From positions 62,001-126,000 of the forward strand of contig CAVPBZ010000018.1 of assembly GCA_963702235.1 (NCBI GenBank): a stretch of 64,000 bases of DNA, read 5' to 3'. The DNA is from PALSA-505 sp963702235 (lineage in GTDB: Bacteria > Actinomycetota > Actinomycetes > Streptosporangiales > Streptosporangiaceae). Both the position numbers and the translations under genes were made by a program. Positions 45,730-53,508 of the stretch are shown here, piece after piece. The notes beneath the pieces are model-generated. The model was not told where the DNA came from, did no database searches, and was given only the letters and a program-made list of their open reading frames with translations. Numbering within the stretch: position 1 is the first letter of the stretch; every line of letters begins with the position of its first letter.

Positions 45730-47128
45730 CGCAGGCGGCCTGTTCGGCGGGATCTTCGGCCGCGGCGGCGCAGATGTCTGCGATGCCGCCTGGCTGCAGG
45801 CGATGCTGGACACCGAGGCCGCGCTGGCCCGCGCGCTGGAGCGGGCCGGGCTGGCCTCCGGCGGCGCGGGCGCGGCGGTGACCGCGGCGGCGACGGCGGA
45901 CCGTTTCGACCCCGACGACCTCGGACGGCAGGCGGCGCTGACCGGCAACCCGGTGCCCGCCCTGGTCAGGGCGCTGACCGCGATGCTGCCCGAGTCCGCC
46001 GCCGCGGCCCTTCACCAGGGCGCGACCAGCCAGGACATCATCGACACCGCGATGATGCTGCTGGCCCGGACCGCGCTGGACGCGGTGCTGACCAGCCTGT
46101 CCGCCGCCGCCGGGGCCGCCGCGGGCCTGGCCGCCGCGCACCGGGACACCGTGATGGCCGGCCGGACGCTGCTGCAGCAGGCCGTGCCGGTGACGTTCGG
46201 CCTGGTGGCGGCCGGCTGGCTGACCGGCCTCGATGAGGCCAGGCAGGCGCTGGCCAGAGTGCGGCGCGATCGGCTGGCCATCCAGTTCGGCGGCGCCGCG
46301 GGCACGCTCGCCTCGCTCGGTGAGACAGGGCCCGGGGTCGCGGCGCTGCTGGCCGAGGAGCTGGGCCTCGCCGCGCCGGCACTGCCCTGGCACACCAACC
46401 GGGTGCGCATCATCGAGCTCGCGGCGGCGCTGGCCGCCGCGTCCGCCGCCGTCGGCAAGATCGCCCGGGACGTTACCCTGCTGGCCCAGACCGAGGTCGG
46501 CGAGGTCCGCGAGGGCGGCGACGGCCAGAACGGGGCCCCGCACGGCGCCCAGCCCGGGGCCCAGCGCGGCGGGTCGTCGGCGATGCCGCACAAGCGGAAC
46601 CCGGTCGCCGCGGTCGCGGCCCTCGGCTGCACCAGGCAGGTGCCCGGCCTGCTGGCCACCCTGACCGCGTCGGCGGAGCAGGAGCACCAGCGGGCGGCCG
46701 GCGCCTGGCACGCCGAATGGCAGCCGCTAGCCGCCCTGCTCCGGCTGACCGCCGCCGCCGCCTCCTGGTGCGCGGAGCTGCTGGCCGGCCTGGAGGTCGA
46801 CACCACGGCGATGCGCGCGAACCTGGACGCCGCGGGCGGCCTGCCGCTGGCCGAGCACGTGGCCGCCGTGCTCGCGCCGCGGCTGGGCAGGCTGGCCGCG
46901 CACGACCTGGTGGCCCAGGCCGCCGCCCGTTCGGCGCGCGCGGGCCGGCCGTTCCGGGACGAGCTGGTCAGCGACGCCCGGGTCAGCGGCGCTGGCGGCC
47001 TCACGGCACGCGAGATCGACGCGGCCCTGGATCCGGCCGGCTACCTGGGCGCGGCCGGCGAGTTCGTCCGCCGCGCGCTGGCCGCGCACGAGCAGGCCGA
47101 GCGCGCGCTGGCCCGGCCCCGGTCCTGA
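45722..47128 (+). CDS. pcaB: 3-carboxy-cis,cis-muconate cycloisomerase
   Basis: The 468-residue fumarase/argininosuccinase-fold enzyme has the signature SSAMPHKRNPVAAV and the conserved HQGATSQDIIDTAMML and TLLQQAVPVTFGLVAAGW segments. It converts 3-carboxy-muconate from ring cleavage into 4-carboxymuconolactone. Starts 8 nt before the pobA stop. In many genomes pcaB is followed directly by pcaC or pcaL; here about 2 kb of unrelated genes intervene. Confidence 0.93.
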   Translation: MPDAGGLFGGIFGRGGADVCDAAWLQAMLDTEAALARALERAGLASGGAGAAVTAAATADRFDPDDLGRQAALTGNPVPALVRALTAMLPESAAAALHQGATSQDIIDTAMMLLARTALDAVLTSLSAAAGAAAGLAAAHRDTVMAGRTLLQQAVPVTFGLVAAGWLTGLDEARQALARVRRDRLAIQFGGAAGTLASLGETGPGVAALLAEELGLAAPALPWHTNRVRIIELAAALAAASAAVGKIARDVTLLAQTEVGEVREGGDGQNGAPHGAQPGAQRGGSSAMPHKRNPVAAVAALGCTRQVPGLLATLTASAEQEHQRAAGAWHAEWQPLAALLRLTAAAASWCAELLAGLEVDTTAMRANLDAAGGLPLAEHVAAVLAPRLGRLAAHDLVAQAAARSARAGRPFRDELVSDARVSGAGGLTAREIDAALDPAGYLGAAGEFVRRALAAHEQAERALARPRS

Positions 47129-47162
47129 CGCTGCCGGGACGGCCGCCGGGGCCGGGTGCGGC

Positions 47163-47621
47163 TCAGACCCCTGCCCGTTCGGGCGAACCAAGAACGCTGA
47201 GCGCGACGGCGTAGCAGAGCATCGCGACGGCGGTGGCCAGCGCCATCCCCAGCGAGGTGGCGGCGTGCCCGTTCTTGAGGAAGCCGATGCCGTTGAACGC
47301 CGCGCCGAGAATGGCGATCAGGCCGATGGCCGAGGTCACGATCGCGACCCGGTGCGCGGCCATGATCGACCGGACGAGGAGGTCGATCGCGGCGAGGATC
47401 AGCAGCACGCCGAGCACCGCGTGCAGGGCGAGCAGCGGGCCGTTCGAGAATGCCTGGCCCATGCCGCCCTTGTGCGGCGTGATGTAGAGGTTGACCGCGC
47501 TGCCCAGCGCGAACTGGATGATCAGCATGACCAGCGCGCCCATGCTCGCGCCGCGCAGCCTCGCGATCGTCCGCGCCGGGTCCCTGGCGGCCGTGTGCTG
47601 CGTACTGCCGGTGCTGGTCAT
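47163..47621 (-). CDS. Four-helix membrane protein of unknown function
   Basis: The 152-residue product has four hydrophobic segments: MGALVMLIIQFALGSAVNLY, LLALHAVLGVLLILAAIDLLV, VAIVTSAIGLIAILGAAFNGIGF and MALATAVAMLCYAVALSVLG. YITPHKGGM in the first loop and the small size resemble uncharacterised actinobacterial integral proteins with a cytochrome-like bundle, but no haem ligands stand out clearly. GGAGAT precedes the ATG. It is on the opposite strand inside the pca region. Confidence 0.75.
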   Translation of the reverse strand: MTSTGSTQHTAARDPARTIARLRGASMGALVMLIIQFALGSAVNLYITPHKGGMGQAFSNGPLLALHAVLGVLLILAAIDLLVRSIMAAHRVAIVTSAIGLIAILGAAFNGIGFLKNGHAATSLGMALATAVAMLCYAVALSVLGSPERAGV

Positions 47622-47729
47622 GGCGGGCTCATCTCCGTTCGGCGGGCGCCGGATCTGTGCCCGAATGTATCTCACGGCCACGGCCCGGCTCTGGATAGGT
47701 GACCCGTTACCTGCGAGAGGAGCACCGAG

Positions 47730-48328
47730 ATGAGCATTCCCGCCGCACCTGGCGACGTCCTGGCCGTGTGGACCGGCAACGGCCTGACCCAGGACCTCAT
47801 CCGGGTGGGAGAGGCGCTGCAGGGCAAGCCCGCGGTCGCCAACCACGTGATCATCGTCACCCACCAGGACCAGGAGGGCCGGTGGATCGGCATCCAGGGC
47901 CAGCCCGGCGGCGTCGGGCCGGCCGACTGCACGCCGTTCCTGTCCGACTCCCGCACCATGTCCAACCACGACGAGCCGAAGCCGGATGATCACGGCCAGC
48001 TGGCCAGCCTGCTGGCCAGCGCGGCGAAGTCGCTCGGCATCGGCTACGACTGGGTCGGCATCGCGCAGGACACGCTGGACGCGTTCGGCGCGCGGGACCT
48101 GTCGGCGGTGATCGATCCGCTGTGGCGCTGGCCTTCGCAGCACAACCTGCTGCCCGGGCACGTGGTCTGCTCGAGCCTCGCCGCGATGCTTTACGACCTG
48201 CCGTCGGTCGGCTGGGGCATCCCGACCTCGGCACCGAGCGCACCTGCGAGCCCGCCGACTGGTGGCAGTGGTCACAAGCCCGGGCCTGGCAGCACAGCGC
48301 GAAGGTGCCCGCGCCGGCCATGAGCTGA
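47730..48328 (+). pseudogene. YiiX/NlpC-P60-like papain-fold protein with a 3' frameshift
   Basis: GAGAGGAGC precedes ATG 47730. The frame reads PGDVLAVWTGNGL, VANHVIIVTHQD and LPGHVVCSSLAAMLYD, the His and Cys regions of permuted NlpC/P60 (YiiX-like) amidases or acyl-cysteine proteins. After SVGWG the native frame degenerates into Ser/Pro-rich sequence, while the frame one base over gives HPDLGTERTCEPADWWQWSQ to a stop at 48326-48328, a convincing natural ending. One G lost from the run at about 48214-48217 explains it. Unrepaired, the product is 197 residues with a scrambled end that still contains the catalytic region. Confidence 0.7.
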
Positions 48329-48431
48329 ACCCGGGGTAACCCGCCCGGCCTGTGCCGCCGGTCTCGTAGGCTGCCCGCGACAGCGGAGGCAGCAGCAGAG
48401 CCGACAGCCGAGCTCAGCGGGAGAGGACGGC

Positions 48432-49172
48432 ATGGCACGGGAGCCGCAGATTCTGGCCTGCTCGGGGCGCGCGCGCTGGCCGGAGGGCTCGCCGCCCGGG
48501 CTCACCGGCGCCCAGGTGCGGCAGGCGATGCTGCTGTCCGGGGCGGGCCGCCCGCGGGTGTGCCTGGTGCCCACCGCGATGGGCGACTCGCCGCTGGTCA
48601 TCGAAGCCTGGTACGCGATGGCGCCGAACTTCGGCCCCGCGGAGCTGTCGCACCTCCAGCTGTTCCCGCAGCCGAACCTGCCCGACGTCCGCGCGCACCT
48701 GATGGCGCAGGACGTGATCTTCGTCTGGGGCGGCAGCGTGGTCAACCTGCTGGCGGTGTGGCGCGCGCACCGGCTGGAGGAGGTCCTGCGCGACTGCTGG
48801 GCCGCCGGGGTCGTGCTGGCCGGCGGGAGCGCGGGCAGCCTGTGCTGGCACCGCTGCGGGGTCACCGACTCGTTCAGCGACTCGCTCGACCCGGTGACCG
48901 ACGGCCTCGGCTTCCTGCCGTTCAGCAACCAGGTGCATTTCGATGCCGACGATCAGCCGCGGCGCAGTGTCTACCGCACGCTGGTCGCGGACGGGGTGCT
49001 GCCCGCGGGCTACGCGACCGAGGACGGCACCGCCCTGCACTACGTCGGGACGAGCCTGCACGAGGCGGTCATGATCGTGCCCGGCAAGCACGCGTGGCAG
49101 GTCGCGCCGTCCGGCGGCGGCGGTTACCAGGAGACGGCGCTGCCCACCCGGTACTGGCTGCCGCCGCTGTGA
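48432..49172 (+). CDS. Peptidase family S51 (peptidase E-like) protein
   Basis: The 246-residue protein has the class I glutamine-amidotransferase-like fold of peptidase E and cyanophycinase: VCLVPTAMGDSPLVI, DVIFVWGGSVVNLLAVW, the nucleophile Ser133 in VVLAGGSAGSLCWH, and the His in NQVHFDADD. Members cleave dipeptides with N-terminal Asp or related substrates. It sits between pcaB and pcaC on the pathway strand but has no evident link with aromatic catabolism. Confidence 0.85.
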   Translation: MAREPQILACSGRARWPEGSPPGLTGAQVRQAMLLSGAGRPRVCLVPTAMGDSPLVIEAWYAMAPNFGPAELSHLQLFPQPNLPDVRAHLMAQDVIFVWGGSVVNLLAVWRAHRLEEVLRDCWAAGVVLAGGSAGSLCWHRCGVTDSFSDSLDPVTDGLGFLPFSNQVHFDADDQPRRSVYRTLVADGVLPAGYATEDGTALHYVGTSLHEAVMIVPGKHAWQVAPSGGGGYQETALPTRYWLPPL

Positions 49173-49215
49173 CGGCGGCGCCCGGACGGCGCCCGGACAG
49201 AAAGGCGGGAAACCC

Positions 49216-49683
49216 ATGACCAATGATCCCGAACGGGCACGACAAGGCACGTCAGTCCGCCGTGACGTGCTCGGGGACGACCACGTGGACCGCGCGGTCG
49301 CGGCCACGACCGCCTTCACCGCCCCGTTCCAGGACCTGATCACCCGGTATGCCTGGGGCGAGATCTGGTCCCGGCCCGGGCTGTCGCGGGCCGAGCGCAG
49401 CATGATCACCCTGACCGCGCTGGCCGTGCTCAGGCAGGAGGAGGAACTCGCCCTGCACCTGAAGGGCGCGCTGCGCAACGGGCTCACCCCGGAGCAGATC
49501 CAGGAGGTGCTGCTGCAGGTCACCGTCTACGCCGGCGCGCCCGCGGGCAACCGCGCATTCGCCGTCGCTCAGCGGGTACTCGCCGCGGAGGGGCGGGACG
49601 GCCCGGCTGCGCAGGGGCGGGACGGCCCGGCTGCGCAGGGGCGGGACGGCCCGGATATGGCGTCGCCGCAGGAGGCCGGATAG
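49216..49683 (+). CDS. pcaC: 4-carboxymuconolactone decarboxylase
   Basis: The 155-residue protein matches PcaC: RRDVLGDDHVDRAVAATTAFTAPFQDLITRYAWGEIW in family order, ALRNGLTPEQIQEVLLQVTVYAGAPAGNRAF near the middle. It decarboxylates 4-carboxymuconolactone to 3-oxoadipate enol-lactone. The C-terminus is extended by about 25 residues consisting of repeats of GRDGPAAQ, encoded by a perfect 24-bp tandem repeat, absent from usual PcaC. GAAAGGCGGGAAA precedes the ATG. pcaH begins 74 nt after its stop. Confidence 0.92.
   Translation: MTNDPERARQGTSVRRDVLGDDHVDRAVAATTAFTAPFQDLITRYAWGEIWSRPGLSRAERSMITLTALAVLRQEEELALHLKGALRNGLTPEQIQEVLLQVTVYAGAPAGNRAFAVAQRVLAAEGRDGPAAQGRDGPAAQGRDGPDMASPQEAG
49590..49654. 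repeat. 24-bp tandem repeat within the 3' end of pcaC
   Basis: Two perfect copies (49590-49613, 49614-49637) and a 17-nt partial third (49638-49654) of a GGGGCGGGACGG... unit. The length is a multiple of three, so copies add eight residues each (GRDGPAAQ) without shifting the frame. Confidence 0.92.
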
Positions 49684-49725
49684 CCTTCGTGCCGCGGCCG
49701 GCGGGCGGATAGCCTTCGTGCCGCG
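49677..49725. repeat. 20-bp direct repeat at the pcaC stop
   Basis: CGGATAGCCTTCGTGCCGCG occurs at 49677-49696 and 49706-49725. The first copy includes the pcaC stop TAG; the second lies in the gap before pcaH. Together with the 24-bp repeat it marks this gap as a hot spot of duplication. Confidence 0.85.
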
Positions 49726-49757
49726 CCCGGCGTGCCGGGCAGGGAAGGAGCAGGCCG

Positions 49758-50505
49758 ATGAGCGCAGCGGGGCCGGACGGGAACCGCACGTTCACGATCC
49801 GCCCGTACCAGCGACCCCGCGGGGTGCACCCGCCGGCCGACTCCCCGGCGTACCGCTCGTCGGCGCTGCGCGCGCCCCGCCAGCCGCTCGTGCTGCTGCC
49901 GCACCGGCTGACCGAGATCACCGGGCCGCTGCTCGGCGGGGAGCGGGTGCGGGCAGGCGACGCCGACCTGACCACGCAGCATCCGGGCGAGCCGCAGGGG
50001 GAGCGGATCATCGTGACCGGCCGGGTGCTCGACAGCGACGGCCGGCCGGTGCGCCGCAGCCTGGTCGAGATTCTGGCAGGCCAACGCGGCCGGCCGGTAC
50101 CTGCACGCGGCCGATCAGCACCCGGCGCCGATCGACCCGAACTTCACCGGCCTCGGCCGCTGCCTGACCGACGACGAGGGCCGGTACCGGTTCGTCACGA
50201 TCAAGCCGGGCTCTTACCCGTGGGGCAATCACCCGAATGCCTGGCGCCCCGCGCACATTCACTTCTCGCTGTTCGGCACGTCGTTCACCCAGCGGCTGGT
50301 CACCCAGATGTATTTTCCCGGCGACCCGCTGCAGCCGCTGGACCCGCTGCTGGGCTCGGTGCCCAGCCCGGCGGGGCGGCAGCGGCTGGTCGCCCGCTTC
50401 GACATCGGGCTGACCGAGCCCCAGTGGGCGCTCGGGTACTCCTGGGACATCGTGCTGCGCGGCCGCGACGCGACGCCGTTCGAGCCCGGCGACGGTGACC
50501 GGTGA
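49758..50505 (+). pseudogene. pcaH: Protocatechuate 3,4-dioxygenase beta subunit with a one-base insertion
   Basis: From ATG 49758 the frame gives a normal PcaH N-terminus (RPYQRPRGVHPPADSPAYRS; LPHRLTEITGPLLG; GERIIVTGRVLDSDGRPV; SLVEI). At about 50072 GAGATTCTGGCAGG has one T too many; with GAGATCTGGCAGG the sequence reads on as EIWQANAAGRYLH. That second frame continues normally to TGA 50503-50505 and carries the four iron ligands: Tyr in AGRYLHAADQ, Tyr in KPGSYPWG and two His in RPAHIHFSLFG. Its stop overlaps the pcaG start (GTGA), confirming the true end. Unrepaired, ring cleavage of protocatechuate would be lost. Confidence 0.9.
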
Positions 50506-51101
50506 ACGCCCCGCCGGCCACCGCTGACGGCATACCGCCGGGTACCCCGTCGCAGACCGTGGGCCCGTTCTTCGTCATCGGACTGCCCTGGCCGGACGGC
50601 CCGGACGTGGTGCCCGCCGGGACCGGCGGCGCGATCGTGATAACCGGGCGCGTCCTCGACGGCGCGGGCGAGGCTGTTCCCGACGCGCTGATCGAGACCT
50701 GGCAGGCCGCCCCGGACGGCAGCTTCGCCCATCCGGACGACCCGCGGCAGCGCCCGGCGGATGCGGCCCCGGCCTTCCGCGGGTTCGGCCGCTGCCCGAC
50801 CGATCCTGGCGGCGAGTACCGCATCGTCACGCTGCGCCCGGGTCCGCTGCCCGGCGGCGACGGCAGCACCGAGGCGCCGCACCTGGACGTGTCCGTGTTC
50901 GCGCGCGGGCTGCTCGACCGGCTGGTGACCAGGATCTACTTCGCCGACGAGGACGAGGCCAACGCGGCGGATCCAGTGCTCACGTCCCTTCCCGAACCCA
51001 GCAGGCGGGACACCCTCATCGCCGTGCCGGACGGTCCCGCTCAGTTCCGGTTCGACATCCGGCTGCAGGGCGACGGCGAGACGGTCTTCTTCGATGTCTG
51101 A
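50502..51101 (+). CDS. pcaG: Protocatechuate 3,4-dioxygenase alpha subunit
   Basis: The 199-residue subunit has the family N-terminus TPSQTVGPFFVIGLPWPDG, the VITGRVLDGAGEAVPDALIETWQA strand segment and FRGFGRCPTDPGGEYRIVTLRPG. It pairs with PcaH and shapes the active site while lacking the iron ligands. GTG 50502 overlaps the pcaH stop by four nt; pcaD starts 8 nt before its own stop. The operon is therefore tightly coupled. Confidence 0.93.
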   Translation: MNAPPATADGIPPGTPSQTVGPFFVIGLPWPDGPDVVPAGTGGAIVITGRVLDGAGEAVPDALIETWQAAPDGSFAHPDDPRQRPADAAPAFRGFGRCPTDPGGEYRIVTLRPGPLPGGDGSTEAPHLDVSVFARGLLDRLVTRIYFADEDEANAADPVLTSLPEPSRRDTLIAVPDGPAQFRFDIRLQGDGETVFFDV

Positions 51102-52017
51102 CCACCCGGCGGGCCCGCCACTCCGCCTCACCGCCTCGCTCGAGGGTGGCGACAGTAAGCCGGTGCTCGTGCTCGGCAACTCGCTCGGCACCTCCCGCGG
51201 CATCTGGGACCCCCAGCTGCCGGCGCTGGCCGAGCACTTCAGGCTGCTGCGCTACGAACTGCCCGGCCACGGCGGCCCCGCGGCCGGTTCTGGGATCGGC
51301 AACGGGTCCGAGGCCAGCGCCGGCTCCAGGGTCAGCGCCGGGTCCGCGGCGAACACCGGGTCTGGGGTCAGCGCCGGGTCTGGGGTCAGCGCCGGAGCCA
51401 GCTCTCAGGACCCGCCGCCGGGGCCGTACCGCCTCGGCGACCTGGGCGCCGCGGTCCTGGCGCTGCTCGACGAGCATCGCATCGCCCGCGCCAGCTACTG
51501 CGGCATCTCGCTGGGCGGGATGATCGGGATGTGGCTCGCCGCGCACGCGCCCAGCCGGATCGCCGCGCTCGGACTCTGCTGCACCTCGGCCTACCTGCCG
51601 CCGGCCTCCGGCTGGCTCGACCGGGCCGAGCTGGTGCGCACCGCGGGCATGGCGGCGGTGACCGGAGCGGCGCTGGGCCGCTGGTTCACCCCGTCGTTCG
51701 TGCGCTCCGCGCCCGCGGTCACGGCGAAGATCACCGCGATGCTGGCGGGCGCGGTCCCGGAGGGATACGCAGGCTGCTGCGAGGCCATCGCCGCGATGGA
51801 CCTGCGCCCCGTGCTCGGCTCGATCACCGCACCGACCCTGGTCATCGCGGCGACCGAGGATCCGGTCAGCCCGCCCCCGCACGGCGCGCTGATCGCCCGG
51901 CAGGTCAGCGGCGCGCGGCTCACGGTGGTCCGCGGTGCCTCGCACCTGGCGAACGTGCAGGCCCCCGGCCCGGTCACCGCGGCCCTCCGCGACCATCTCC
52001 TGGCGAGCCGACCATGA
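51094..52017 (+). CDS. pcaD: 3-oxoadipate enol-lactonase with low-complexity insert
   Basis: The 307-residue alpha/beta hydrolase opens 3-oxoadipate enol-lactone. The triad is visible: Ser139 in YCGISLGGMIGMW, Asp256 in AATEDPVSPP and His284 in RGASHLANV. ELPGHGG near 55-61 is the usual oxyanion-side strand end. Between residues about 63 and 105 there is a Gly/Ser/Ala-rich insert (GSGVSAGSGVSAG type) not present in typical about 260-residue PcaD, encoded by degenerate 18-bp repeats. It sits in a surface loop and probably does not destroy the fold. Overlaps pcaG by 8 nt; last pca gene here. Confidence 0.9.
   Translation: MSDHPAGPPLRLTASLEGGDSKPVLVLGNSLGTSRGIWDPQLPALAEHFRLLRYELPGHGGPAAGSGIGNGSEASAGSRVSAGSAANTGSGVSAGSGVSAGASSQDPPPGPYRLGDLGAAVLALLDEHRIARASYCGISLGGMIGMWLAAHAPSRIAALGLCCTSAYLPPASGWLDRAELVRTAGMAAVTGAALGRWFTPSFVRSAPAVTAKITAMLAGAVPEGYAGCCEAIAAMDLRPVLGSITAPTLVIAATEDPVSPPPHGALIARQVSGARLTVVRGASHLANVQAPGPVTAALRDHLLASRP
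51358..51393. repeat. 18-bp tandem repeat inside pcaD
   Basis: Two perfect copies of GGGTCTGGGGTCAGCGCC (51358-51375 and 51376-51393), with degenerate copies upstream from about 51290, encode the in-frame Gly/Ser-rich insert. Confidence 0.88.
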
Positions 52018-52039
52018 TCCCGAAGAGTTAGTAGTGCTA

Positions 52040-53031
52040 TCACGCACCTACCGCTTCGTCATCACCGACGGCCGCGCCGGTAGAACTCCGCGAAGTCCAG
52101 TCGCCGGCGCCGGACAGCACGACGACGGTGGCCAGCGGCATCTGGCCCATCAGGTAGCTGATCGTGTGCGTCTTGCCCGTGCCCGGGGCACCGTGCAGCA
52201 GCACCCCGCGCTTGAGGTGCTGACCGCTGGCCCGCAGCCTGCCCGCGTGCCGCTGCACCCCGAGCACCTGCCGCTCGATGCCGTCGAGCAGCTCCGGCGG
52301 CAGCACCACATCCTGCCTGGCGACCTCAGGGCGGTTGAGGAAGCTGAGCGGCGCGCCACGACCGTGCCCGAACAGCTGGCCGCCGAAGGAGATCACCTGC
52401 CCGCGGTAGATGTTGTGCTCGACGGCGAGCTGCCGGATCTCGGTGACGATCTGCTCGGCCCGCTCAGTGTCCCCGGCGGCCGCCTCCAGCACGATCTCTT
52501 CCATCGCGTCAGGACGCTGCGGGCCGCGCAGCAGCAGCGCGTACCGGTCCGCCCCGTCGCTCACCAGGTAGATGCCGCACCGGACGCACGACCGGGTGCG
52601 CCCGCCGGGCCCGGCGGGCATCGCGATCGTGGACACGTTGCCGATACCGAACTGCGACTGGTGCGGTCCCGGCTCGATGAGGTCGGCCAGGCCGAATTCC
52701 GCGTGCTGGAAGCCGGTCACTCCGACGACCTCGTGCCGCCGCCCTGGCCGGGCCAGCCAGGCGTCCAGGCCGACCTGAAGGTTCACGTGGTCGTACTGCA
52801 GCCAGGACCCGGTGACGGTGGGCATGCTGCCCGCCGCCGGACCGAGGTGATCGTGCAGCACGCGGCGCAGCGGGTGATCCTCACCCCGGGCGGCGCCGAC
52901 CGCGCGGTGCATCAGCCGCCGGCCCAGCCGGGCAACGTCGGCCAGCTCGGGCCGCAGCGGGTCGCCGGCCGGGCCCCGGGCCTGCTGCCGCCGTGGCCGA
53001 CGCTCACGCTGACGGCCTCCTGCTGGGTCAT
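52040..53031 (-). pseudogene. AAA-family ATPase remnant, cut off after Walker A
   Basis: The minus-strand frame reads ELADVARLGRRLMHRAVGAA, GSWLQYDHVNLQVGLDAWLARPGR, a regulatory region, then LLDGIERQVLGV and the Walker A HGAPGTGKTHTISYLMG. Soon after TVVVLSGAG it leaves the family and stops at 52040: Walker B, sensor and arginine-finger regions are all missing, so it cannot be an active ATPase. The N-terminus may also be shifted: ATG 53031 (MTQQEAVSVSVGHGGS) lies in a different frame from the rest, joining in a GC run near 52985. The break abuts the pcaD end, suggesting a deletion junction here. Confidence 0.65.
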
Positions 53032-53508
53032 GCCCGCAGCCTACGCATCCGCTGACCCCACCGCGCCAGACGCAGCGGTACGCCATGCGGGCCTCCTGCC
53101 CGATTTGCGGCTATCTTTTTCCTCCGGATGCAACCGCCGGGCATCCTGCCAACGTCCAAGGTGGCATGAGGAAACCGCAACGAGCCCTGCGGCATGGTGG
53201 CCCCCCGCCGCAGACCCGGGCACTTCCTCTTCGCGGCCGCTGCGCGCGGCCCGGGCGCTGCCCCCATGTCCGGGTGCTGCCCGCGGTGGCCGCCGCCGTC
53301 GCGCTCGCGTCCGCTGATGCGGAGCGGGCGCGACGGCCCGGCCACGCCAGCTGACTAGCCGTGCGGGAGCAGGCCGCGCTCCGGTCGCACCGCCGCTACC
53401 CGCGCGGTACGTGATGCTCTCACGCCTTCTCGTTCGGTGGGAGGAATGGAGGGCGGGACCGGGGTACTGCCAGACTGGGGCGACCGATGAGCAACCAATG
53501 GAGGTCTC
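53032..53508. other. 477-nt stretch without a convincing gene
   Basis: Short frames exist on both strands, one plus-strand one starting MRASCPICGYLFPP at 53085, but none shows a ribosome binding site with codon bias along its length. The right end holds the GGAGG site for the next gene. An AT-richer patch around 53100-53160 differs from its surroundings. Probably debris of the deletion that truncated the AAA ATPase, plus the esterase promoter. Confidence 0.35.

Noticed and set aside
52021..52100. Minus-strand LDFAEFYRRGRR segment next to the AAA remnant, like the start of an ECF sigma factor
   Set aside because: Only about a dozen residues before a stop; too short to support a sigma-factor remnant.
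53085..53354. Small plus-strand frame beginning MRASCPICGYLFPP
   Set aside because: The CxxC start is suggestive, but there is no ribosome binding site and the remainder is Arg/Pro/Ala-rich shadow-like sequence.
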